A model generated the notes under the pieces. That model made no database searches. It was not told the DNA's origin and saw nothing but the letters and a program-made list of their open reading frames with translations. Of a stretch of DNA of 5,617 nt, positions 1 through 4,460 are shown in pieces. The stretch covers positions 21,370-26,986 of the forward strand of contig CAJUPK010000007.1 in the NCBI GenBank assembly GCA_910588415.1, read 5' to 3'. The position numbers and the translations under genes were made by a program. This DNA comes from an uncultured Oscillospiraceae bacterium (GTDB taxonomy: Bacteria; Bacillota; Clostridia; Oscillospirales; Acutalibacteraceae). Within the stretch, counting starts at the first letter, position 1, and every line of letters starts with the position of its first letter.

Positions 1-1
1 C

Positions 2-397
2 GACTGGAGCCACAGGAGCTGACGGAGCCACTGGCCCAACAGGCCCCACAGGAGCGGCGGGGGCCACAGGTGCAGATGGCGTAACAGGCCCTACAGGTGC
101 GACCGGAGCAACGGGAGCTGATGGAGCCACTGGCCCAACGGGTCCCACAGGAGCAGCGGGAGTTGATGGAGCCACTGGCCCAACAGGCCCCACAGGCGCG
201 ACCGGAGCAACGGGAGTTGACGGAGCCACAGGCCCGACTGGTCCCACAGGAGCAGCGGGAGTTGATGGAGCCACTGGCCCAACAGGCCCCACAGGCGCGA
301 CCGGAGCAACGGGAGTTGATGGAGCCACAGGCCCGACTGGTCCCACAGGAGCAGCGGGGGCTGATGGAACCACTGGCCCGATAGGCCCCACAGGCGC
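2..397 (+). repeat. Four tandem 99-bp units encoding collagen triplets
   Basis: The anchor GACCGGAGCAACGGGAG recurs at 101, 200 and 299, exactly 99 bp apart, and a diverged copy (GACTGGAGCCACAGGAG) starts at 2. The units are therefore 2-100, 101-199, 200-298 and 299-397. Each 33-residue unit joins a 15-residue block (GATGPTGPTGAAGVD) to an 18-residue block (GATGPTGPTGATGATGVD). The two middle units are the most alike, and the first and last carry more substitutions, as expected when copies expand in the centre by unequal recombination. The length is a multiple of three, so copy-number change keeps the reading frame. The array may extend left beyond the window. Confidence 0.9.
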
Positions 398-839
398 TAC
401 AGGTGCCACGGGTGCTACAGGACCTGCAGGCCCTTCCGTCACCTCTAGTTTTATGAACGCATCCAACTCTACGGGACTGAGCATTGCCGTTGTGTTGGGT
501 GGCACAAACGTGCCCCTGCCAAGCGATCAGAATCTGGATGGCTTCACTGCTAACGGCACAGATACCGTCTTCACTGTACCAGTAACCGGAACCTATCTAA
601 TTACCTATCGGGTGAATCCTACGGTTGCGGTGCTTATGGCCTCTCAGGTACTCCGAAACGGAACGGCCATTCCCGGCTCGATGCTTTCGCCCATAGCCAG
701 CGCCACCTCTTATGAGGCTACGGTAATCACCCCGTTGACCGCAGGCGATACCCTGAGTCTTCAGCTGTTCGGAGTCGTGGCTGCCGTGGCTCTGCAGAGC
801 GGTGCCGGCGCATCTTTGACGGTTGTTCGGCTGGCATAA
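3..839 (+). CDS. Collagen-like Gly-X-Thr repeat protein with BclA-like C-terminal domain (5' partial)
   Basis: The frame is open from the left edge to TAA at 837-839, giving 278 visible residues; the start lies outside the window. Residues 1-144 are an unbroken run of Gly-X-Y triplets, mostly GAT, GPT, GAA and GVD, with threonine as the usual Y residue. This is the pattern of bacterial collagen-like stalks such as BclA of Bacillus exosporium. From about nucleotide 435 the repeats stop and a 134-residue domain of alternating hydrophobic strands begins. It contains FTVPVTGTYLITYRV, an NGT..PGS turn, LTAGDTLSLQL and a final ASLTVVRLA, matching the style of the BclA/C1q-TNF-like trimerisation domain. 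No cysteine is visible. Known family members form trimeric, glycosylated filaments on spores or cells. I infer a surface or exosporium filament here; the N-terminal anchoring segment is not visible. The glycosyltransferase downstream is a plausible modifying enzyme. The protein type is clear; its location is uncertain. Confidence 0.9.
   Translation, partial: TGATGADGATGPTGPTGAAGATGADGVTGPTGATGATGADGATGPTGPTGAAGVDGATGPTGPTGATGATGVDGATGPTGPTGAAGVDGATGPTGPTGATGATGVDGATGPTGPTGAAGADGTTGPIGPTGATGATGATGPAGPSVTSSFMNASNSTGLSIAVVLGGTNVPLPSDQNLDGFTANGTDTVFTVPVTGTYLITYRVNPTVAVLMASQVLRNGTAIPGSMLSPIASATSYEATVITPLTAGDTLSLQLFGVVAAVALQSGAGASLTVVRLA
435..836 (+). other. BclA/C1q-like C-terminal domain of the collagen-like protein
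   Basis: This is the 134-residue non-collagenous tail of the protein ending at 839. It starts PSVTSSFMNASNSTGL directly after the last GPAG triplet and has about eight to ten predicted beta strands, small-residue turns and no charged clusters. The segments VTGTYLITYRV, VLRNGTAIPGS and LTAGDTLSLQLFG resemble the jelly-roll trimerisation heads found behind collagen repeats in Firmicutes. Family assignment is by pattern recognition only; a profile search would settle it. Confidence 0.65.
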
Positions 840-1034
840 AACTGACACTTTTCCAAAGGTATGCGTAATAAGCGGATCTACGGGGATAAACAGATTTTGC
901 CAGATTGAAGGTAAAAATCCGGGGCAGATGCTATTGCGTACGGGGTACTTTAAAAGGCTTCACGCAGTGAATGGGAAGTCCTGCCCCCATTATCCCTGTA
1001 AACGCTTTTATGAACACATCCAAGATAGGCCCAA
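840..1034. other. Intergenic stretch with no supported gene or promoter
   Basis: Together with the following hairpin this makes a 258-bp gap between the two genes. I looked for a promoter for the downstream glycosyltransferase and found only weak hexamer pairs, for example TTGAAG at 905 with ATGCTA at 928, which I do not call. A reading frame crosses the region but has no convincing ribosome binding site and overlaps the hairpin. Confidence 0.5.
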
Positions 1035-1077
1035 GGGGAAAGCCTCTTGCTCCACAAAGGGGCTTTTCTCCATTTTT
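1035..1077 (+). terminator. Hairpin with U-run between collagen-like gene and glycosyltransferase (terminator or attenuator)
   Basis: A stem of about 14 bp forms between 1035-1048 and 1057-1071, with one bulged T at 1067 and an 8-nt loop. The core is AAAGCCTCT paired to AGGGGCTTT. A T5 tract follows at 1073-1077. It is the only terminator-like structure after the collagen-like gene, 196 bp downstream of its stop. Its U-run ends only 20 bp before the next start codon and just before that gene's ribosome binding site, so any transcript entering the glycosyltransferase from upstream must cross it. Confidence 0.65.
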
Positions 1078-1097
1078 ACTTGGGGAGATGAACTTGC

Positions 1098-2171
1098 ATG
1101 AGTACAATCAGCCTTTGCATGATTGTTCGGGATGAAGAAGAAGTGCTGGGCCGCTGCTTGGAATCTGTGGCGGATTTGGTAGATGAGATTATCATTGTGG
1201 ATACAGGATCGAAAGACCGTACCAGAGAGATTGCCTGGCATTTTACAGAAAAGATTTTTGACTTTCCCTGGATGGATGATTTTGCCGCGGCCAGAAATTT
1301 TTCCTTCTCTAAGGCTGGCTGCGACTACTGCATGTGGCTGGACGCGGATGATGTTTTAATGCCGGAGGACCAGCGGAAATTTCAAGAGCTGAAGAAAGGG
1401 CTGGGCCCTGGCGCGGATGTGGTCATGCTGCGCTATAACACAGGCTTTGATGAACAGGGAGAGGTCACCTTTTCCTACTACCGGGAGCGGATTGTCCGCA
1501 ACCAGGCGGGTATGATTTGGAAAGGCGCTGTACATGAGGTTATAGAGACCAGGGGAAACGTGCTGTACGCTGACTGCGGGATTACCCACAGGAAGCTTCG
1601 CCCCTCGGACCCGGACCGGAATCTGCGGATCTTTGAGAAGCAGCTGGCAAAGGACGAGGTGCTGGAACCCCGGCAGCAGTTCTATTATGGGCGGGAACTG
1701 TACTATCATCGGCGGTATCAGGAAGCCCTTGCGGTGCTGGAGGATTTTTTGGAGAAAGGCCAGGGCTGGCTTGAAAATAACATAGAAGCGTGCCGACAGT
1801 GTGCTTATTGCCAGTATGCTTTGGGAAATGAAGACAGCGCTTTGGGGGCTCTTCTCTCCAGCTTTGCCTATGATGTCCCCCGGGCAGAAACCTGCTGCGA
1901 TATTGGCCAGCATTTTTTGGATCGGGAGAGGTGGGAACAGTCCGCCTACTGGTATGCCCGAGCTTTGGAGTGCCAGCGCCGGGATGACCGGGGTGGATTT
2001 GTGCTGCCAGACGCCTATGGATATTTGCCCTGCATCCAGCTGTGCGTGTGTCTGAGCCGCTTAGGCCGTCAGGAGGAAGCCCAGGCCTATAATGAGCGGG
2101 CAGCTCGATTTAAGCCGGATTCTCCGGCGGTGGCGTACAACAGGTCCTACTTTGCCTCCCTATACTCTTGA
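1098..2171 (+). CDS. Family 2 glycosyltransferase with TPR-like C-terminal region
   Basis: This is a 357-residue cytoplasmic GT-A-fold enzyme. The N-terminus ISLCMIVRDEEEVLGRCLES is the classic GT2 nucleotide-sugar binding start. It is followed by VDTGSKDRT (residues 34-42), DDFAAARNFS (60-69) and the metal/nucleotide motif LDADD with the DxD at 82-84. The sequence to about residue 170, including GMIWKGAVHEVIE and a following H-R-K-L-R segment, matches the GT2 subgroup that carries helical repeats. From about residue 175 to the end the protein is helical and repeat-like (YYGRELYYHRRYQEALAVLEDFL, then WYARALECQRR), as in TPR glycosyltransferases that modify proteins or peptides. This tail is cysteine-rich (CRQCAYC, ETCC). 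The ATG at 1098 is chosen because GGGGAGA at 1082-1088 sits 9 nt upstream. No membrane helix or signal peptide is seen. The sugar donor and acceptor are unknown. Glycosylation of threonines in the adjacent collagen-like protein is inference from position and from the glycosylated BclA family. Confidence 0.88.
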   Translation: MSTISLCMIVRDEEEVLGRCLESVADLVDEIIIVDTGSKDRTREIAWHFTEKIFDFPWMDDFAAARNFSFSKAGCDYCMWLDADDVLMPEDQRKFQELKKGLGPGADVVMLRYNTGFDEQGEVTFSYYRERIVRNQAGMIWKGAVHEVIETRGNVLYADCGITHRKLRPSDPDRNLRIFEKQLAKDEVLEPRQQFYYGRELYYHRRYQEALAVLEDFLEKGQGWLENNIEACRQCAYCQYALGNEDSALGALLSSFAYDVPRAETCCDIGQHFLDRERWEQSAYWYARALECQRRDDRGGFVLPDAYGYLPCIQLCVCLSRLGRQEEAQAYNERAARFKPDSPAVAYNRSYFASLYS

Positions 2172-2193
2172 CGTTCCATGCCTGGCAGTATAG

Positions 2194-2231
2194 CCCAGCG
2201 CTTGTGTGAGGGGCACAGAGAAAACGCTGGG
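2194..2231. repeat. 7-bp perfect inverted repeat after the glycosyltransferase
   Basis: CCCAGCG at 2194-2200 pairs with CGCTGGG at 2225-2231. The 24-nt interval may hold a small inner TGTG/CACA stem. No U-run follows, so it is not called a terminator. It may be a 3'-end stabilising structure or chance. Confidence 0.3.
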
Positions 2232-2283
2232 GAATGTCTGTTCTTAAAATCACTGTCTTAAAGGGAGCTGGAGGCAGAACTTG

Positions 2284-2329
2284 AGAGACGGATTTTCCTG
2301 TTTTGGGAAGATTCCGTCTCTTCCTTTTT
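2284..2329 (+). terminator. Rho-independent terminator of the glycosyltransferase gene
   Basis: AGAGACGGA at 2284-2292 pairs perfectly with TCCGTCTCT at 2313-2321. The stem extends inward through TTTTCC/GGAAGA with a one-base bulge, giving about 15 bp and a loop of about 7 nt. A T5 tract follows at 2325-2329. It lies 113 bp beyond the glycosyltransferase stop. Confidence 0.85.
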
Positions 2330-2357
2330 GCGCCTGCTGCTGCGGATAAATGGGACC

Positions 2358-2522
2358 TAGAGTCTGTTTTGAAACTCTGAAATACTGTCTTTTTGGCCAC
2401 AAATGGGGCTTTCGGTGTCAAAAATCCTCGAAAGGCGGCAGCCTTTCTTGCGGTTTTTTTCCTTGAACCCCCTCATTTCTGACCAAAAATCCAGCATTTC
2501 TCCGGTTTCAAAACAGACTCTA
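2358..2522. mobile_element. MITE-like 165-bp palindromic element with 18-bp terminal inverted repeats
   Basis: TAGAGTCTGTTTTGAAAC at 2358-2375 is the exact reverse complement of 2505-2522. Similarity between the two arms continues inward: 2376-2408 aligns with the complement of 2471-2504 at roughly 24 of 33 positions with one gap. The centre (2430-2447) is a perfect GAAAGGC/GCCTTTC hairpin within 2 bp of the midpoint of the terminal repeats. The whole element can thus fold as one long stem. Both ends carry TA, compatible with the TA target duplication of IS630/Tc1-type transposition, although TA is also part of the palindrome. No protein is encoded. A non-autonomous transposable element is the best reading. 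A purely structural repeat or a long terminator is the alternative. Confidence 0.65.
2420..2460. terminator. Central hairpin of the palindromic element, possible bidirectional terminator
   Basis: The stem GAAAGGC (2430-2436) with loop GGCA and GCCTTTC (2441-2447) extends imperfectly to CC/GG. It is followed on the + strand by T7 at 2454-2460 and preceded by A5 at 2420-2424, which is a U-run on the - strand. It could stop transcription in both directions and insulate the rpsF operon from the upstream gene. Confidence 0.6.
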
Positions 2523-2533
2523 ATGCTTTTTCC

Positions 2534-2561
2534 TTGACATTCTTAGGAAATGTGGTATAAT
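2534..2561 (+). promoter_or_regulatory. Extended -10 sigma-A promoter of the rpsF operon
   Basis: A consensus -35 TTGACA (2534-2539) is followed by a 16-bp spacer and a consensus -10 TATAAT (2556-2561) preceded by TGG, an extended -10. Transcription should start near 2568. Such a near-perfect promoter fits ribosomal protein expression. The -35 begins 11 bp after the palindromic element ends. Confidence 0.93.
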
Positions 2562-2567
2562 ACATAC

Positions 2568-2652
2568 GTTGTTTGAGACAAAGTTTCAAACTTCCTTGCT
2601 CCGGGAAATTTTTCATCCCGGGGCCACAAGGCCAAAAGGAGGTGCAATACAA
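2568..2652 (+). promoter_or_regulatory. Structured 5' leader of rpsF, candidate S6:S18 autoregulatory RNA
   Basis: The inferred leader of about 85 nt starts with a hairpin GTTTGAGAC/GTTTCAAAC (2571-2591, AAA loop). A second hairpin has a lower helix CCTTG (2594-2598)/CAAGG (2627-2631), a 3'-side bulge CCA (2624-2626), and an upper helix CTCCGGGA (2599-2606)/TCCCGGGG (2616-2623). A competing GGCC-ACAA-GGCC hairpin (2622-2633) ends just before the AGGAGGT site at 2637-2643. Many bacteria have a helix with an asymmetric C-rich bulge in the rpsF leader that binds S6:S18. The layout here resembles it, but I cannot confirm the consensus; the bulge reads CCA rather than the CCG I recall. Confidence 0.45.
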
Positions 2653-3057
2653 ATGGCAGAAGGAAAGAATCTCTACGAGACCGTTATCGTCACTTCCGCA
2701 AAGCTTGGGGAAGAGGGCAGCGCGGCTCTGGTAGAACGCTTTAAGACGCTCATTGCAGAGCACGGGACTGTCCAGAGTGTTGACGACTGGGGTAAGCGGC
2801 GCTTTGCCTATCCTATCAACAAGCAGAACGAGGGCTATTACACGCTGATCAATTTTGAGAGCGGCCCGGAATTTACCGCTGAGCTGGACAGGCGGTACCA
2901 GATTACAGACGGCATTGTGCGTACACTGATCGTCAAGCGGGACCCCCGGCATATCGCCCCGAAAAAGCCCCAGAAGCCCCAGGCCCAGGAGGATGGCGGC
3001 ATTGATGTAGAGGCTATTGCTGTGGAAGCGGTGGCTGAGACAGAAAGCGCGGAATAA
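2653..3057 (+). CDS. rpsF: 30S ribosomal protein bS6
   Basis: This 134-residue protein of the 30S platform binds as a heterodimer with bS18 to the central domain of 16S rRNA. Family features are the N-terminal strand YETVIVTSAK, the segment VDDWGKRRFAYPINKQNEGYYTLINFE with the typical WGKRR.AYPI pattern, and the closing strand IVRTLIVKRD. After about residue 100 a low-complexity Pro/Lys then acidic tail ends in ETESAE, similar to the variable tails of other S6 proteins. The ATG at 2653 is chosen because AGGAGGT lies at 2637-2643, 9 nt upstream. A longer in-frame reading from TTG at 2569 would begin at the transcription start and absorb the leader hairpins, so it is rejected. It is the first gene of the rpsF-ssb-rpsR operon, with 73 nt to ssb. 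Confidence 0.97.
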   Translation: MAEGKNLYETVIVTSAKLGEEGSAALVERFKTLIAEHGTVQSVDDWGKRRFAYPINKQNEGYYTLINFESGPEFTAELDRRYQITDGIVRTLIVKRDPRHIAPKKPQKPQAQEDGGIDVEAIAVEAVAETESAE

Positions 3058-3076
3058 GCTGGATTACTGAAGACAG

Positions 3077-3091
3077 GCGGAATTTTTCCGC
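3077..3091 (+). other. Short hairpin in the rpsF-ssb gap
   Basis: GCGGAA (3077-3082) and TTCCGC (3086-3091) form a 6-bp stem with a TTT loop. It is followed by purines and no U-run, so it is not a terminator. It may be an mRNA processing or stability element inside the operon. Confidence 0.35.
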
Positions 3092-3130
3092 TGAAAAGAG
3101 GAAAGACAGAAAGGAAGGTCGTCCTGAATT

Positions 3131-3610
3131 ATGTTGAATGTAGCCGTTATTATGGGCAGACTGACAGCCGACCCGGAGCTTCGGCACACTGCCAGCGATA
3201 TTTCCGTTACCAGCTTTACTTTGGCGGTAGACCGGGCATACTCCAACAAAAACAGTGGGGAGCGCCAAACTGATTTTATTGATGTGGTGGCCTGGCGCAG
3301 TACGGCAGAGTTTGTCTGCCGGTATTTTACGAAAGGCCAGATGATGGCAGTAAACGGCTCCATTCAGGTTCGCAACTATGAGGACAGGCAGGGCAACAAG
3401 CGCAAGGCGGTGGAGATTATCGCCGACAATGTGAGCTTCTGCAGTTCTAAACGAGAGAGCGGCGGTTCTGGGTATGCCTCTTATGAGAGCGAACCTGCCC
3501 CGAGGGAACAGTTCAGCGAGCCAGCCTTTAAAGAATCTGCCCCGGCTTTTTCCAGCGGGGACGCTGATGATTTTGGCGATATTCTTACGGATGACGATCT
3601 CCCATTCTGA
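3131..3610 (+). CDS. ssb: Single-stranded DNA-binding protein
   Basis: This 159-residue protein coats single-stranded DNA in replication, recombination and repair, normally as a tetramer. The OB fold covers about residues 1-105: MLNVAVIMGRLTADPELR, then VTSFTLAVDR, DFIDVVAWRSTAEFVCRYFTKGQ, GSIQVRNYEDRQGNKRKAVEIIADNV. A flexible Gly/Ser/Glu/Pro-rich linker follows and the chain ends in the acidic tip DDDLPF, the conserved docking site for SSB partner proteins. The ATG at 3131 follows AAGGAAGG (3111-3118) at a rather long 12-nt spacing, which may lower initiation relative to the flanking ribosomal genes. Its place between rpsF and rpsR is the standard Firmicutes order, with 36 nt to rpsR. Confidence 0.97.
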   Translation: MLNVAVIMGRLTADPELRHTASDISVTSFTLAVDRAYSNKNSGERQTDFIDVVAWRSTAEFVCRYFTKGQMMAVNGSIQVRNYEDRQGNKRKAVEIIADNVSFCSSKRESGGSGYASYESEPAPREQFSEPAFKESAPAFSSGDADDFGDILTDDDLPF

Positions 3611-3646
3611 TTCTTTCGCACATCTAAAGAGAAGGAGGTTTTTGCT

Positions 3647-3895
3647 ATGCCAGACAGGCCTGAAAGAGAAGTTCGCCGTGGGCGCAAGGGCCGCAGGAAG
3701 GTTTGCGGGTTTTGCGTGGACAGAGCGGAATTTATAGACTACAAGGACGTTGCCAAGCTGCGCAGGTTTATCTCTGAAAGGGGAAAGATCCTTCCCCGCC
3801 GGGTAACAGGCACCTGCGCCCATCATCAGCGGGCGTTGACGGTGGCAATTAAGCGCGCCAGGCATTTAGCGTTGCTACCCTATACCAGCGACTGA
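3647..3895 (+). CDS. rpsR: 30S ribosomal protein bS18, zinc-binding (C+) form
   Basis: This 82-residue partner of bS6 sits on the 30S platform. Family signatures are FIDYKDVAKLRRFISERGKILPRRVTG and the end TCAHHQRALTVAIKRARHLALLPY. The N-terminus is a basic Arg/Lys arm. Residues C20, C23, C57 and H60 are placed to form a zinc site (KVCGFC plus TCAHH), so this is the cysteine-containing C+ type. Many S18 proteins have lost these residues. An ideal site AAGGAGGT (3632-3639) lies 7 nt before the ATG. It is the last gene of the operon and is followed at 11 bp by a terminator. Confidence 0.97.
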   Translation: MPDRPEREVRRGRKGRRKVCGFCVDRAEFIDYKDVAKLRRFISERGKILPRRVTGTCAHHQRALTVAIKRARHLALLPYTSD

Positions 3896-3905
3896 TTTTA
3901 AAGAT

Positions 3906-3951
3906 AAAAGACACCCTCTCTGTGCTTGCAGGCGGGTGCCTTTTTATTTTT
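3906..3951 (+). terminator. Terminator of the rpsF-ssb-rpsR operon
   Basis: AAAAGACACCC (3906-3916) pairs with GGGTGCCTTTT (3934-3944) with one A-C mismatch. An inner CTG/CAG stem shortens the loop. The tail is T5-A-T5 (3941-3951). It is placed directly after the rpsR stop. Confidence 0.85.
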
Positions 3952-4004
3952 GGCTGCCTGCTCCTGGGGCTGTCTTTTGCCCATAAACAAGCGAGAATGT
4001 ACAC

Positions 4005-4033
4005 TTGATTTTCTTGCAGGTTTCATTTATAAT
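4005..4033 (+). promoter_or_regulatory. Sigma-A promoter of the two-component operon
   Basis: TTGATT (4005-4010), a 17-bp spacer and TATAAT (4028-4033) predict a start near 4040. This leaves a leader of about 58 nt before the receiver gene. The preceding bases 3952-4004 show nothing else I can support. Confidence 0.8.
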
Positions 4034-4037
4034 ATAT

Positions 4038-4052
4038 CATATTGGCATATTG
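4038..4052 (+). repeat. CATATTG direct repeat at the predicted transcription start
   Basis: CATATTG occurs at 4038-4044 and again at 4046-4052, a spacing of 8 bp start to start. It lies immediately downstream of the -10 box, where a bound regulator would repress. It could be an operator, but the region is AT-rich and the repeat may be chance. Confidence 0.3.
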
Positions 4053-4097
4053 TATAGACTTGGAACTGCCCAGTAACAAAACAAGGAGGATATAAAA

Positions 4098-4460
4098 ATG
4101 CAGAAACGCATTTTAGTGGTGGACGATGACGAAATGAACCTGGCAAGGACAAAAATAGTGCTGAAAAAGGACTATGCTGTGCTTTTAGCAAATTCCGGAA
4201 TGGATGCGCTGCATATGTTAAGGCAGGAAAAGGTTGATTTGGTTTTGCTGGACATTGAAATGCCCAAGATGAACGGCTTTGTAACCTTTCAGCGCATGAA
4301 GGAGTTTGTGGGAGATATACCCGTAATCTTTTTGACCGCGTCAGGCCTGGAAGACGATGTGGTCAGCGCCATCAAGTTAGGTGCGGTTAATTATCTGAAA
4401 AAGCCTTTCCAGCCTCAGGAGCTGCTAAGGCGTGTCGCATTGGAGTTTGAAAAGCAATGA
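4098..4460 (+). CDS. Stand-alone CheY-like response regulator receiver
   Basis: This is a 120-residue single receiver domain with no output domain. The acidic pocket is D9-D10-D11 (ILVVDDDEMN), the phospho-acceptor is D52 in LLDIEMPKMNG, the switch threonine is T80 (IFLTAS), the aromatic switch position is Y99 and the conserved lysine is K102 in YLKKPF. The length equals one receiver, so it would signal by protein contact or serve as a relay to or from the kinase encoded next to it. AAGGAGG (4083-4089) is 8 nt before the ATG. Its stop TGA overlaps the kinase start as ATGA, pointing to translational coupling and near-equal expression. The specific pathway is unknown. Confidence 0.95.
   Translation: MQKRILVVDDDEMNLARTKIVLKKDYAVLLANSGMDALHMLRQEKVDLVLLDIEMPKMNGFVTFQRMKEFVGDIPVIFLTASGLEDDVVSAIKLGAVNYLKKPFQPQELLRRVALEFEKQ

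Noticed and set aside
91..384. Long open frames on both strands inside the collagen repeats (97-384 +, 91-309 -)
   Set aside because: They are products of the 99-bp periodicity and lack ribosome binding sites. The Gly-X-Thr frame continues into a folded C-terminal domain and is clearly the coding one.
2..397. Regular repeats considered as a CRISPR array
   Set aside because: The units are directly adjacent with no unique spacers, they are coding, and their length is a multiple of three.
823..1101. 92-residue open frame after the collagen-like gene
   Set aside because: It starts inside the previous gene, has no ribosome binding site at its internal ATG (928), runs through the terminator hairpin, and its composition resembles no protein family I recognise.
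1356..1913. 185-residue - strand frame inside the glycosyltransferase
   Set aside because: It is antisense to a gene with clear GT2 motifs and has no domain or start signal of its own.
2569..2652. 28-residue N-terminal extension of bS6 from TTG at 2569
   Set aside because: The start would coincide with the transcription start and the extension is encoded by leader hairpins. The ATG at 2653 has an ideal ribosome binding site and matches the family's N-terminus.
2473..2952. 159-residue - strand frame over the palindromic element and rpsF
   Set aside because: It is antisense to rpsF and its promoter, with no recognisable product. The palindromic element itself codes for nothing credible.
3014..3865. 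283-residue - strand frame over ssb and rpsR
   Set aside because: It is antisense to two unmistakable conserved genes and has no family resemblance.
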